A stretch of 45,140 nt of DNA from CAYGDT01 sp964348745 (GCA_964348745.1 CAYGDT010000002.1:1-45140); one strand, 5' to 3'; shown: positions 15,747 through 25,358, counted from the first letter of the stretch. Notes: generated by a model not told the origin, from the sequence alone. Program-made: numbers and translations.

Positions 15747-16877
15747 ATGAACCTCGCCATTGTCGCCGACTGGCTTCCTGTCTACGCAGGTGCCGAACAT
15801 GTGATTGCGCAGATGCACGCACTCTGGCCCGATGCACCGATCTTTACGACGGTCGCGAAACGCAGTGCGCTCGGACCGCTGCAAAATGCCGATATCCGAA
15901 CGACAGCGCTGCAAAAGTGGTACGCACTCACCGGCAACCACCAATGGCTGCTCTCGCACATGCCCGCTGCCATCGAATCCATCGATCTGCGGGGGTACGA
16001 CGTGATCGTCAGTTCATCGCATGCGGTAGGGAAGGGAATCATTCCACCCGGCAACGCGCGGCATATCTGCTACTGCCACACGCCCATGCGCTACGCGTGG
16101 GAAATGCAGGAGGAGTATCTGGAGGATTTTCATGTTCCGCAGTTTCTTCGCCGTATGATCAGAGACAAACTGAAGGATATTCGTCGATGGGATCTGACAA
16201 CTGCCAAGCGCGTCGATACCTTCATCGCCAATTCAACGACCACACAGGAGCGCATCAAGCGCATCTATAACAGGGAATCCATGGTGATCCATCCGCCGGT
16301 GAGTGATGTTTTCTTCCAATACCCCCTCTCAACCGTCCCCTCTCCACCGCAGGGGAGAGGGGTGCCCGAAGGGCGGGGAGAGGGTGATTATTTCCTTGCT
16401 ATCGGCCGCCTGGTTCCGTACAAGCGTTACGATCTTTTGATCGAAGCCTGTAACCGCCTGCGGCTCCCGCTGAAAATCGCCGGAGCAGGCAAGGATTTCG
16501 CCCGCCTGAAAGCCCTTGCAGGCCCGACGGTTACGATGCTTGGTTTTGTTGATGAGCAAGACCTCCCCGCGCTCTATGGAAACGCAAAGGCATTATTGTT
16601 TGCGGCATTCGAGGATGCCGGCGTCGTGGCGCTGGAAGCGCAGGCGTGCGGCACGCCGGTCATTGCCTACGGCAAGGGTGGAGCACTGGATACCGTAGTT
16701 GAAGGGGAAACCGGCATGTTCTTCCAAGAGCAGACCGTCGATGCCGTGTTCGACGCGATGTTGCGGTTTCAGACGATGAGTTTTGATCCTGTGCGGATAC
16801 GAGAGCATGCACGGCAGGTTTCTGTGGAGCAGTTTCGGAAGAAGCTGCTTCACGTAGTGGAAAAGCGAAAAGGATAA
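15747..16877 (+). CDS. GT4-type glycosyltransferase (family 1 fold)
   Basis: A 376-residue GT-B glycosyltransferase. The N-terminal acceptor domain starts MNLAIVADWLPVYAGAEHVI and contains the HTPMRYAWEM segment typical of mannosyltransferase-like members. The C-terminal domain has FLAIGRLVPYKRYDLLIEAC, and the nucleotide-sugar loop is FEDAGVVALEAQACGTPVIAYGKGG (E-x7-E motif). It probably adds a sugar to a surface polysaccharide or glycoprotein in the cytoplasm. Oddity: residues about 192-214 (YPLSTVPSPPQGRGVPEGRGEG) are encoded by a palindromic repeat inserted between the two domains, where an insertion is tolerable. CACAAT lies 7 nt before the ATG. Confidence 0.9.
   Translation: MNLAIVADWLPVYAGAEHVIAQMHALWPDAPIFTTVAKRSALGPLQNADIRTTALQKWYALTGNHQWLLSHMPAAIESIDLRGYDVIVSSSHAVGKGIIPPGNARHICYCHTPMRYAWEMQEEYLEDFHVPQFLRRMIRDKLKDIRRWDLTTAKRVDTFIANSTTTQERIKRIYNRESMVIHPPVSDVFFQYPLSTVPSPPQGRGVPEGRGEGDYFLAIGRLVPYKRYDLLIEACNRLRLPLKIAGAGKDFARLKALAGPTVTMLGFVDEQDLPALYGNAKALLFAAFEDAGVVALEAQACGTPVIAYGKGGALDTVVEGETGMFFQEQTVDAVFDAMLRFQTMSFDPVRIREHARQVSVEQFRKKLLHVVEKRKG
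16321..16390 (+). repeat. Palindromic element inserted in frame in the glycosyltransferase
   Basis: It contains CCCCTCTCC-ACCGCA-GGGGAGAGGGG and then GGGCGGGGAGAGGGTGA. The design and core match the element in gatA (1140-1182). It adds about 22 residues of Pro/Gly/Arg-rich sequence in the hinge between the two Rossmann domains. Confidence 0.75.
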
Positions 16878-17045
16878 AGATTAGTGGATAGTGGATAAAG
16901 AGGAGTGGATAAAGCAAAGTGGATAGTGGATAAAGAGGAGTGGATAAAGAATTGTTTTCCGTTATCCACTATCCACTATCCTTTACCCGTTATCCTTTAC
17001 CTGTTACCCGTTATTCGTTATCATTCATCCCTTATCCTTTATGCT
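16878..17045. repeat. Heptamer repeat region (GTGGATA / TATCCAC type)
   Basis: GTGGATA and AGTGGATAAAG units (16880-16950) face TATCCAC, TATCCTT and TTACCCG-type units (16970-17040), forming a long imperfect hairpin between the glycosyltransferase and the STAS gene. An open frame runs through it, but the sequence is repeat and not a conserved N-terminus. TATCCT within the right arm lies 7 nt before the STAS ATG and may serve as its -10 box. Confidence 0.8.
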
Positions 17046-17441
17046 ATGGCACCTGATCTTACGTATTTCACAAGTATCAACATTCCTGAAGCAGATACAA
17101 CTGCCGGTATCGTTGCCGTCCAACCGTTGAATCCTCGTTTGGTGGATGTGACGTATGAACGAATAGTAGCGCAAGAATTGAAACAACTGCTTTGTTCGTA
17201 TCGCGCTCTACTTGTCGATCTGTCTGTCATTACATTCGCATCATCTTCCGCAATGAATTTACTACTGACAGTGCAGAGGCTTGCTAATGAGTTGGGGAAA
17301 CTCCTCGTCTTGGTTGACTCCAGTGCTGCCGTGGAGGGCAGTATAAAAATACTTAATTTGGAGACGGTATTTACGCAGAGAGAAAGTTGGGAAGCAGCAC
17401 TGACTGAAGCGCGAACCGTCATCGAGCAGCAAGCGGCTTAG
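17046..17441 (+). CDS. STAS-domain protein (anti-sigma factor antagonist-like)
   Basis: A 131-residue single-domain STAS protein. The fold markers are LLVDLSVITFASSSAMNLLLTVQRLANELGKLLVLVD and, later, ILNLETVFTQRESWEAAL. In SpoIIAA/RsbV the phosphorylated Ser follows Asp in DSSGL; here the loop reads ASSSAM, so Ser candidates remain but the Asp is replaced by Ala and the Gly by Ala. Regulation by a partner kinase is therefore uncertain, and neither a kinase nor a sigma factor is nearby. The start at 17046 is chosen because the upstream in-frame stretch is heptamer repeat. Confidence 0.75.
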   Translation: MAPDLTYFTSINIPEADTTAGIVAVQPLNPRLVDVTYERIVAQELKQLLCSYRALLVDLSVITFASSSAMNLLLTVQRLANELGKLLVLVDSSAAVEGSIKILNLETVFTQRESWEAALTEARTVIEQQAA

Positions 17442-17454
17442 CCGTAAAACCATT

Positions 17455-17577
17455 GTCTGGATAAAAAAAGAGTGGATAAAGAATAGTGGATAGAGAATCG
17501 TTATCCATTATCCACTATCCATTATCCTTTACCAGTTATCCTTTACCAGTTATCCACTATCCTTTATCCTTTATTCA
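17455..17577. repeat. Heptamer repeat region (GTGGATA / TATCCAC type)
   Basis: GAGTGGATAAAG and AATAGTGGATAGAG units face TATCCAT, TATCCAC, TATCCTTTACCAG units. It forms a hairpin between the convergent STAS and CNNM/CorC genes, and its end overlaps the latter's stop codon. Confidence 0.8.
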
Positions 17578-18545
17578 TTTTCCACGTCTGTTTCATCTTC
17601 AATCTCTCCAACAAGCTCCTCTAAAACATCCTCCAGCGTCACGAGTCCCACCGTGTGGCCGTCACTTTGGACAATCGCCAGATGAATGTGCTTGTCGCGA
17701 AAGAGTGTAATGAGCCGGTCGCTGCGCAGAGCGGATTTCACGACCAATCCTTCGCGCAGGATCGTGTTGATTTTCTGCGTGTCCTTGCCCTGTGCGAGCG
17801 CTTCGAGAATATCGTGACTCATGGCAATGCCCACAAGTTCATGAATGGAAGCACCGAAGACGGGATACCGTGAGAACGTGTGATTAAACACTTTTGTTGC
17901 CGCTTCGCGGATGGTATCGGCTTCTTCGAGACCAACGATGTCTTTCAGAGGCGTCATGATGTCTCCGGCGCGCTTGTCATTCAGGATGAACGCGCGGTGG
18001 ATCAGCTGCCCCTCGTCGCTCTCGATATGCCCCCTGCGACGCCCGATCGTCACCAGCGAACGGATCTGTTCCTCCGTACCGATTTTTCGTTCACCGCGAT
18101 GAAAAATATTTGTCAGCCATTCAAGCGCCACAACCACCGGAAACATGACCGTCGTCAATACAAGGAGAAGCGGAGCAGCGTACACCGCAATGCTCTCTGC
18201 GTACCGGATACCCAACGCTTTCGGGATGATTTCGGCAAAAACAATGATGCCGAATGTCAGCGCAGTAGTGATGACCGCAAGCAACGCATCGCCGAAAAGA
18301 CGAATCGACAGTTGTCCAACGACAATCGAACCGATGATATTGATGCCGTTGTTCCAGACAACAATGGTAATGATGGATCGATTCAATTGCCGATGCATGC
18401 GGGAAAGTAAGCGGCTGCCGATGGTGTTGCGTTTCTCGATCGCATGGACGTCCGCTTCCGAGAGACTGAGAAGCGACGCCTCGGATAAGGAGAATATTCC
18501 CGAGAGGAGGAGGATACCGGCAATGACGATGGCAAGTACGAGTAT
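17571..18545 (-). CDS. CNNM/CorC (HlyC) family protein, apparent ATA start
   Basis: A DUF21 membrane domain (LVLAIVIAGILLLSGIFSLSEASLLSLSEADV, then VVWNNGINIIGS and TFGIIVFAEIIPKALGIRYAE) is followed by two CBS domains (DIMTPLKDIVGLEEADTIREA... and ...IVQSDGHTVGLVTLEDVLEELVGEI). The family is linked to Mg2+ or Co2+ transport. The first ATG, at 18398, would remove a third of DUF21. Homologous sequence continues 49 codons upstream without ATG, GTG or TTG. An extended -10 box, TGCTACACT (18560-18552), lies exactly 6 nt before an ATA codon (18545-18543) that begins the family N-terminus. An ATA start, or a recent ATG-to-ATA change, fits; 324 residues result. The transporter hairpin C-terminal CorC_HlyC domain is absent. 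Confidence 0.8.
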   Translation of the reverse strand: MLVLAIVIAGILLLSGIFSLSEASLLSLSEADVHAIEKRNTIGSRLLSRMHRQLNRSIITIVVWNNGINIIGSIVVGQLSIRLFGDALLAVITTALTFGIIVFAEIIPKALGIRYAESIAVYAAPLLLVLTTVMFPVVVALEWLTNIFHRGERKIGTEEQIRSLVTIGRRRGHIESDEGQLIHRAFILNDKRAGDIMTPLKDIVGLEEADTIREAATKVFNHTFSRYPVFGASIHELVGIAMSHDILEALAQGKDTQKINTILREGLVVKSALRSDRLITLFRDKHIHLAIVQSDGHTVGLVTLEDVLEELVGEIEDETDVENE

Positions 18546-18575
18546 GGAGAGAGTGTAGCAGAATAAAGGAAATAT

Positions 18576-18627
18576 GAGTTCCTAGTTACGAAAGAGGAGC
18601 CAAGAACTAAGAACTAAGAACTCAGTC
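18576..18627. repeat. Heptamer repeat (AAGAACT type)
   Basis: AAGAACT occurs three times in tandem (18602-18622), facing GAGTTCCTAGTT (18576-18588). This is the intergenic hairpin between giant protein 1 and the CNNM/CorC gene. The same unit type occurs at 27590-27690, after the next cysteine-rich gene. Confidence 0.75.
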
Positions 18628-21600
18628 CTACCTCCGTCTCCGCCGCATCCACCCTATACCAGCAGCCGCACCCGCTCCGATAACGGCAACGGCAGCTGGG
18701 CCGGTATCTCCTACGGGGCCGTTCCCTTGTGTGATTGGCTGCAACTGAGCAAGCGGAAGCTGATACGGAACCGGCTGGAAATTTGGATACTGCGGGAAAC
18801 CGATGCCCTGTGCAAACTCTCCGCCCGGAAGACCGGGGAACACCGGAAGCCCCGCAATATATTGCGTACCGTCAGAACCATTTCCAATACGGCAATATCG
18901 ATCGCAGCCGTCGCCGTTCATGCGATTGCCGTCGTCGCAAGCTTCAGCAAACGCATCATCGACAATACTGTCACCGCAGCGCGGTACGCTACAGTCCTGG
19001 CGACATGCGGCATTGGGCTGATCGGAATTGCGCGCTCCGATATCACACTGCTCACCGGGATCAACGACGCCGTCACCGCAGGTCGGCGAGACGAATCTGC
19101 AACGCTCGCATGTGTAGGGCAGCGTCGGATCGTGTGTCGTCGGCTCGCACTGCTCGTCGAGCAATATTTGCACAATGCCATCGCCACAAATACCGACCTC
19201 CAGCAGACACTCGATGGAACAGCCGTCGTTGTCACGGCGGTTTCCGTCGTCGCATTCCTCGTTCATATCCAGTACCCCATTGCCGCAGAGCGGTGCCGCA
19301 GAAACGAGCCCGCCTCCAAGTCCGCCGCCAAGGCCGGAGATTCCGCCGCCGTAGCCTCCGCCCAATACGCCGGAGATTCCACCGCCGTAGCCACCGAGTG
19401 CTCCCGAGATACCGCCACCGAGACCACCGTTTACTCCGCCGTAGGTTCCGCCGGACGTTCCTCCGGTTGTACCGCCGCGACGTGAGCTGCGGGAGCTTGC
19501 GGAACTGTAGGAACTACGAGAGGAAGAACTGCGAATCGGGCAATTTGCAAGACACTCGCTTTGCGACTGCGGGTGGAGACAGGTCAACTGTGCGTTGCAA
19601 GCGCCCGTGGAATCGCAGCAAACAGCGGAAGTGCACTCTGTAGCCGCACAGGCAATGCGTGCGCCGCCGGTACTGCAGAATTTATCGGTATTACAGAACG
19701 GTACCTGGCAGGTTTTTGCGCACCCTGTACTAAATTTGTCGCAGAGCGTGCAATCTGAAATATCTCCGCAATCTTCATGTGTTGTGCACGGTATGCGCGA
19801 GGAGGAAGACGACGCGCTCGATGACGTAAATCCGCAATCCAAACTGCATTCCTGCAGAGTGCCCGGTGACGGACAGGTGACTTGGTCACTGCAGATATTG
19901 CCGTCGGTACAACAGAACTTCTCCTCGGTAACAACACACTGATCATCGGTACAGACGGATGGCGTTTCATCCGAAACGCAGCGAGAATTTTCGCAGCGGG
20001 GAACCGTGCAATTTTTCTGGCAACGATCATTTACAATGGCGCACTGCGCTTCGCACCGCGGAACTCCGCAATCCTTCGCAGTCGTACAGGTGACTATAGT
20101 GGAAGAGAAGCCGCCGGATGATGAGGAAGAGGAAGAACCTAGTTTTGGGCAATCTGCGTTCGTCTTACATCCGTTTGATCCTTCGCCGTCGCGGGTCACG
20201 CAGCTTTGACCTTCGCAAACGGTATGTTTATCCGTGCCGCAGCCGAGCAGCGGATCACATGCATTTTGCCCCGCACCGTCAACGACAACGCACTGCTTTC
20301 CTCGACAGACCGTGTGCTTGTCGCATTGAATATCGCCGCTGCATTCATTGGCTCCGGGCTCATCGATACGCGTGCATGCTTCGTTGAGACACTTCAGATG
20401 TTGCTGGCTGCAGCCAAGACCTAATTTACATTCGTCGTTTCCCGGACCCGCCACCGTCACACACTGGAAGCGGTTATTACACACAGTGTGCTCTTGGCCG
20501 GGAACGGAACTTCGAGAACTGGAAGAGGATGCTGATTTGGACGAGGAGGAAAGTTTGCTGCTGGCTGCACTGCTGGAAAGTGACTTGCTGGAAGATTTAC
20601 TGGACAGGCCGACGGAGGATCTGCGGGAAGAAGCACTGCCTCCGGAATCGCCGCCATTTGTTCCGCATGGCACACCGAGTTGGCAATCATTACCGCCAGG
20701 ACCGGGAACTTGCGCACAGGTGTTATTCACACACGCAAGATGCGTGAGCACCCCGCAACCTTCTCCATTTGGATCACATTGATTTTCTCCCGGTCCATCG
20801 ACGAGATGGCATTCGCTATTGACGCAGACAGCATGCTGTAAACACCCGACAACCGGATTGCATTCATTGGCACCACTGCCGAGCACTTCTATACACGCTT
20901 CATCATCGCACTCCGTGTGTTTGTTTGCGCTGCATCCGAGTACGAATGGATCGCATTGCCATGAGCTTTTTTCCCCGGGTTTCCCTGAACGCAGAATGCA
21001 ATCCAACGTATTGTTGTAGGGAACGCACTCAGTAATCATTACACAATTTTCATCGGTGACACATGTATCAGTGCCGGTTTCGGCAGGGTTCCCGCCTGCC
21101 TTTTCCAGCAACGCAACAGGCTTGCACTTTCCGGTACCGTCGCATTGGTTTACAAAACGCTTGCAGTCGTCATCTTTACTGCATTCCTCCGTTCCCTCGC
21201 CGGTCATCTGCACGCAGATCTTGCTTCCTTTTTGATCCAAAATACATTCACCGTGCGTGACGCAATCATCATCAAACTGACAATCCGGCGGTCCGGAACG
21301 GTATCCGCTCTTGCGCACACACTGCTCGTTTGCACACTCCAGATGCGAGCTGCAATCAAAGTCCCCGGTACACTCATTTGCTCCGGATTGTGCAACGGTC
21401 TCGCACGTAAACGAACCAAAATTACAGACTGTCCTTTCCGGTGCACATCCCTTATTCAAATCACAGGTGTCGGGTCCTTCGCCGAGAACCAATTCACACG
21501 CGTACCCTGGCCAAGGGATCGACGGGTTCGTAAACACTTTACACTCTGCATGCATACCGCAATCGGCATTGCTCGTGCATTCGCTTGTGCCATCGACAGG

Positions 21601-24600
21601 AAAGAATTTCTGCACGCATTGATTATCGCCTGCACAAACGCCGTATCCGGTGTTACCCTTGCAGTCGTCGGAACTCTGACACTGATTCACTCCTGTGCCA
21701 TCGACAATGGAGCAGGTTTTGGACTCCATGTCGCATTCCGTATGACTCGCGCTGAATTGACACTGGGTGCAAAGACCGAGTGAGACAGCCGCTTGTCCCG
21801 ACGCATCGACGTGCATCTGATCGACTTGCCCCTCCGTCATCATGCTTGGAGCGCAAGCTACTTCACAACGTTGTTTCAGCTGGTAGATGGGAGAGCTGTC
21901 GCAATCGCCGTTGATCAAACAGTCTTTGCAGTACTCCGTGATGTCGTTTGCGGCGATCGCTTCCGCTTTATCCTTGGTATAACAGATACTAGGCTGGCCG
22001 CCGCCTTTTTGGTTATTCTGGCAGGTCATCTGATAAACAATATCGCCGTCCGGTCCTGTTTTCCACGATGGCTTTTCTCCGCACGTGATGCCGTAATCGC
22101 ACGTTTCTCCCGTTTGTACTATTTCATCGCCGCAGAAGGCGAGTCGGCAAGCATTGGAGCATCCGTCCGTGGTATTGGTATTGCCGTCATCGCAATCTTC
22201 TCCCTGCTCAAGAATACCGTTGCCACATTTGACCGTGGGGCAGTTGATGCCGGTACAGTCATTCGACTTGGTGCAATTCAAGCGGCAAGCACTGCCGGGT
22301 TTATCGGACCTCAGTGCTCCATTGTCGCACTCCTCGCCTAGGTCGAGTACTTCATCGCCGCAGATCGGTTGCTTGGTACACCCTGTGCAACTCTGTACAG
22401 ATATGGCACATTCATTGTTTGCACATCCAAGCGTTCTCGTTTGAAAACAGCCGCCGGCATTCGGATCAGGAATTGGACCGGTTTGCGCATACTGCTGCGT
22501 GAATCCACCAATTAATTGTCCAAGGAACGACAGGAATCCGAAGAATCTGCCGGAGCGTGCCGGAGGAACTGCGGTAAACGATGCACCTGCGGGTACGGTG
22601 TCAAAAAATTCGCAACTGCTGATACCAATTTTGCAATTTTCCGCAGTGCACAGATAGGGTACGTCTTCACAGGCTTTGGGGTCGGAGATATCGCACTGAT
22701 TGGCATTAATGTCAGGCGCCTTTGTTTCCGTCCATCGTTTTGTTCCTGCCGGCAGCGGTATGGATGCGGCATCGTTGGGGCAGTCATTTTTTTTGATACC
22801 CGGTGTGCAAATTTGCTGAAATACCACCTCTTCTTCAACATATTTTTTAGCAATAGGATCCCACGTTCTTGTTTTAATGCAGTGGTAACTGACTTGTGTA
22901 GGCGGGCCGCCTTCGCTATTGGGATATTCCAAACTTGATCCGCAAATATCCAAAGAGGTGAGTCGTTGGATATTGCCGCCGCAACAGACTCCCACCGGGC
23001 TCTTTGGGGTGATGTTCTTCACGAGTGTACATTCACCCTCGGCACATGCCGTATGACATGGATCTCCTTTACGACAGGGCTCTAAGGTACAACCTGCAGT
23101 GCATCCGTCGCCATTCTCGGTGTTGCCATCATCGCACTGTTCATACGTATGCTTCTTACCATCTCCACAGACCGGCGGCTTTTTACAATCAGATCCGCAT
23201 GCGGGATTACTGAAACTTGGTACACAGGTGCCTCCGAGAGTCTTACAGGAATTTTTTGTGCAGGCTCCACTTTTACAATTCCCAAAATTTGGATTCATCA
23301 AGCAGGTTTTACTGAGACATTGCAGTCCCGGGTCGCACTCTTCCCCTGCATCAACGGCACCGTCACCGCAAACCGCTGTCCCGTCACCGGTATTGCTGCT
23401 GCGACTTGCATTGCTTGCAACACTTCCTGCACTGCTGCGACTTACTATACTTGATTGAACTCCGGTGCTGCTGCGACTTACTGTACTTGATTGAACTCCG
23501 GTGCTGCTGCGACTTACTGTACTCGATTGAACTCCGGTGCTGCTGGCACCCGACCTCTTCGATATTCTACTCTCGCTACTACCGCCACCAGTTCCTCCCG
23601 ATGTGCCGCCCGATGTGCCGCCCGTGCCTCCGGTGCATCCGCAGATATTCCCGATCGGACCGCATGTCTGTCCGGCTGCACAATTAATACGCTGGCAAAT
23701 ACCTTCGCATGGATTTGAACCCGGGCCGGGGCTCGGGCCGGGGCCGATGCCCGTCTCCCCGCCCTGCCCGCCATTGGTGCCGCCGGATGTTCCACCATTG
23801 GTACCACCATTTGTCCCACCGTTCGTGCCGCCGTTTGTCCCACCGGATGTTCCGCCGCTGGTACCAGGTCCACCGCCAAGTCCTCCCATTGGCCCACCCG
23901 ATGCTCCTCCGTTTTGTCCTCCGTTTCCGGGTCCGGGACCCGGGTCTTCTTTGCTAACACACTTTTTCACAGATTCTGCACGGCAACAATCCGGATCTCC
24001 GGTTGTACAAGCCGGAGGTTTATCTTTTACACATTTCAATACTTCATCTTCGACAGCCTTGGCAGCACTACCTGATTTGCATCCACAGATACAAGCGGCA
24101 ACATGCGATTCGATATACATGTTACGAAGTTTTGCTATCGTATAGGTCGTTGACACTGTCTTACCTGTGACGCAACTCATTATTTTCCGCATTTTCTCTT
24201 CTGTAATAGGGGGGAAAATACCCTTATCTATTTTGCAGTCATCAATAAGCCCATCGAGAAGTTCGATGGTATTCTTGCGACATTCTTGTGCAAGCAAACC
24301 GGTATCCATTTTGTCCGAATCCTTAGGGCAGTAATCTGGAACACAGAGCACTTCTTTTTTTTCTGGACCTTCTTTTATCTCTTTCTTCGTTCCTTTGGGG
24401 CATGCGCAAATCATTTCCGCTGGTATCTTTGGTTTTCCTCCTACCGTCACTGTATACCATTTCCTTGGATCCGGACACAGACATCCGCATGCTTCCGGTT
24501 TGTCGCCCACTTTTTTCACCCAAGCGGGATCTGGAACTCCACCTTGGCCTTGGCACTCAACAAGTGTCATATCTGCAGGATCACCAAGCGATGCAAGCAA

Positions 24601-25245
24601 CACGGAACCGAGCAACGAGTTTGGATCTACGGTTTTATTTGTGAGTGGAAGCTTTGGAAACACTGCTTGGCAAACGGTTCTGCAGCCAGAACAGCCTGCC
24701 CAATCCAGAGCACCGAATATGTTGATAGTTGCATCACATTGTTCCCCGAGAGATGGTTCCCATATCCCGTTTCCACAATGATTAGCCGATGATGAAGAAC
24801 TTGAAGAAGAACTCGAGGAAGATCGCCCGTCTGGTATACAGCTGCAAATACTTTCCAAACCTGTTGCGCCACCATGGTATCCGCACCGAGTCCCTGCTCC
24901 ACATTTACCTCCACAAACTACATCGCAATTGAGGTTATCACAGCGGATGTTAATGCATGCACGATTCGAGCAAGCGTTATAGGATGCGCTGAGATTATTT
25001 CGGCATACATCATTGGAATTCGGAGCTTCACAATCTTCATTCCTTTGACATTTTCCATTGCATTCAAAAGGGCATGTTTTCCCAGGCAGATTATTGCCGT
25101 TTGCATCACAAACTTCTCCGCATGTCCCCGGGAACAGTGCTGATAATTTCTTCTCTTCTCCATGCTGCACACTCAGCCACAACGCACCGCCGATAAGACC
25201 CGCAAACGCGAGAAATTTTATTCCAGTGAATTCACGCACAGCCAT
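18628..25245 (-). CDS. Giant anchored Cys-rich repeat protein 1
   Basis: A 2205-residue predicted surface protein. The N-terminal signal or membrane helix is FLAFAGLIGGALWLSV, followed by LFPGTCGEVCDANGNNLPGKTC, nearly identical to giant protein 3. Modules along the chain: Cys-rich segments, a Ser run (about 145), a Gly/Thr/Asn linker (about 440-505, GGTNGG units), three 12-residue STGVQSSTVSRS repeats (about 562-605), many DUF4215/Myxococcus-type modules (CGDG...EECDDGN...DGCS...C), HTxC...QCV...G.G.N.C modules (about 1190-1730), Ser-rich linkers and a Gly-rich segment (about 1922-1978). The C-terminus has VGDTGP, a hydrophobic helix and RRRRR. Asp/Asn-rich DDGN loops may bind calcium. Likely a disulfide-stiffened adhesin or fibre; function is inferred. 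Confidence 0.85.
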   Translation of the reverse strand: MAVREFTGIKFLAFAGLIGGALWLSVQHGEEKKLSALFPGTCGEVCDANGNNLPGKTCPFECNGKCQRNEDCEAPNSNDVCRNNLSASYNACSNRACINIRCDNLNCDVVCGGKCGAGTRCGYHGGATGLESICSCIPDGRSSSSSSSSSSSSANHCGNGIWEPSLGEQCDATINIFGALDWAGCSGCRTVCQAVFPKLPLTNKTVDPNSLLGSVLLASLGDPADMTLVECQGQGGVPDPAWVKKVGDKPEACGCLCPDPRKWYTVTVGGKPKIPAEMICACPKGTKKEIKEGPEKKEVLCVPDYCPKDSDKMDTGLLAQECRKNTIELLDGLIDDCKIDKGIFPPITEEKMRKIMSCVTGKTVSTTYTIAKLRNMYIESHVAACICGCKSGSAAKAVEDEVLKCVKDKPPACTTGDPDCCRAESVKKCVSKEDPGPGPGNGGQNGGASGGPMGGLGGGPGTSGGTSGGTNGGTNGGTNGGTNGGTSGGTNGGQGGETGIGPGPSPGPGSNPCEGICQRINCAAGQTCGPIGNICGCTGGTGGTSGGTSGGTGGGSSESRISKRSGASSTGVQSSTVSRSSTGVQSSTVSRSSTGVQSSIVSRSSAGSVASNASRSSNTGDGTAVCGDGAVDAGEECDPGLQCLSKTCLMNPNFGNCKSGACTKNSCKTLGGTCVPSFSNPACGSDCKKPPVCGDGKKHTYEQCDDGNTENGDGCTAGCTLEPCRKGDPCHTACAEGECTLVKNITPKSPVGVCCGGNIQRLTSLDICGSSLEYPNSEGGPPTQVSYHCIKTRTWDPIAKKYVEEEVVFQQICTPGIKKNDCPNDAASIPLPAGTKRWTETKAPDINANQCDISDPKACEDVPYLCTAENCKIGISSCEFFDTVPAGASFTAVPPARSGRFFGFLSFLGQLIGGFTQQYAQTGPIPDPNAGGCFQTRTLGCANNECAISVQSCTGCTKQPICGDEVLDLGEECDNGALRSDKPGSACRLNCTKSNDCTGINCPTVKCGNGILEQGEDCDDGNTNTTDGCSNACRLAFCGDEIVQTGETCDYGITCGEKPSWKTGPDGDIVYQMTCQNNQKGGGQPSICYTKDKAEAIAANDITEYCKDCLINGDCDSSPIYQLKQRCEVACAPSMMTEGQVDQMHVDASGQAAVSLGLCTQCQFSASHTECDMESKTCSIVDGTGVNQCQSSDDCKGNTGYGVCAGDNQCVQKFFPVDGTSECTSNADCGMHAECKVFTNPSIPWPGYACELVLGEGPDTCDLNKGCAPERTVCNFGSFTCETVAQSGANECTGDFDCSSHLECANEQCVRKSGYRSGPPDCQFDDDCVTHGECILDQKGSKICVQMTGEGTEECSKDDDCKRFVNQCDGTGKCKPVALLEKAGGNPAETGTDTCVTDENCVMITECVPYNNTLDCILRSGKPGEKSSWQCDPFVLGCSANKHTECDDEACIEVLGSGANECNPVVGCLQHAVCVNSECHLVDGPGENQCDPNGEGCGVLTHLACVNNTCAQVPGPGGNDCQLGVPCGTNGGDSGGSASSRRSSVGLSSKSSSKSLSSSAASSKLSSSSKSASSSSSRSSVPGQEHTVCNNRFQCVTVAGPGNDECKLGLGCSQQHLKCLNEACTRIDEPGANECSGDIQCDKHTVCRGKQCVVVDGAGQNACDPLLGCGTDKHTVCEGQSCVTRDGEGSNGCKTNADCPKLGSSSSSSSGGFSSTIVTCTTAKDCGVPRCEAQCAIVNDRCQKNCTVPRCENSRCVSDETPSVCTDDQCVVTEEKFCCTDGNICSDQVTCPSPGTLQECSLDCGFTSSSASSSSSRIPCTTHEDCGDISDCTLCDKFSTGCAKTCQVPFCNTDKFCSTGGARIACAATECTSAVCCDSTGACNAQLTCLHPQSQSECLANCPIRSSSSRSSYSSASSRSSRRGGTTGGTSGGTYGGVNGGLGGGISGALGGYGGGISGVLGGGYGGGISGLGGGLGGGLVSAAPLCGNGVLDMNEECDDGNRRDNDGCSIECLLEVGICGDGIVQILLDEQCEPTTHDPTLPYTCERCRFVSPTCGDGVVDPGEQCDIGARNSDQPNAACRQDCSVPRCGDSIVDDAFAEACDDGNRMNGDGCDRYCRIGNGSDGTQYIAGLPVFPGLPGGEFAQGIGFPQYPNFQPVPYQLPLAQLQPITQGNGPVGDTGPAAVAVIGAGAAAGIGWMRRRRR
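23431..23545 (-). repeat. 36-bp tandem repeat in giant protein 1
   Basis: About three copies of a 36-bp unit encode the 12-residue repeat STGVQSSTVSRS. The copies differ at only a few bases, so they are recent or actively homogenised. They form part of a Ser/Thr-rich linker. Confidence 0.8.
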
Positions 25246-25254
25246 ATCCTGAAA

Positions 25255-25298
25255 ATTGTAACAAAATGTTTCTATAAAGCGGAAATTTGTTGAGTTGC
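25255..25298 (-). promoter_or_regulatory. Giant protein 1 promoter with shared upstream block
   Basis: On the minus strand, the block GCAACTCAAC-N4-TTCCGC (25298-25279) is followed by an 18-bp spacer and TACAAT (25260-25255), 9 nt before the ATG. The block matches 18 of 20 positions in giant gene 2 and 14 of 20 in giant gene 3, at the same spacing to the -10 box. Confidence 0.7.
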
Positions 25299-25358
25299 AG
25301 TTTTACAAAAATGTATCAGTACCGATTGCGTGACCATGCATGCTCAGAACACGACGCA

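Noticed and set aside
16880..17577. TTATCCA units resembling DnaA boxes (also at 43790-43845), suggesting a replication origin
   Set aside because: The ninth-position context is TTATCCACT or TTATCCATT, not TTATCCACA. Other loci show the same 7-bp architecture with unrelated units, and no dnaA, dnaN or AT-rich unwinding region is near.
18727..24145. Long plus-strand frames opposite giant gene 1 (for example 252-302 codons)
   Set aside because: They mirror the Cys-rich codons of the minus-strand gene, have no family motif and no start signal, and occur opposite every repeat-rich part of the giants.
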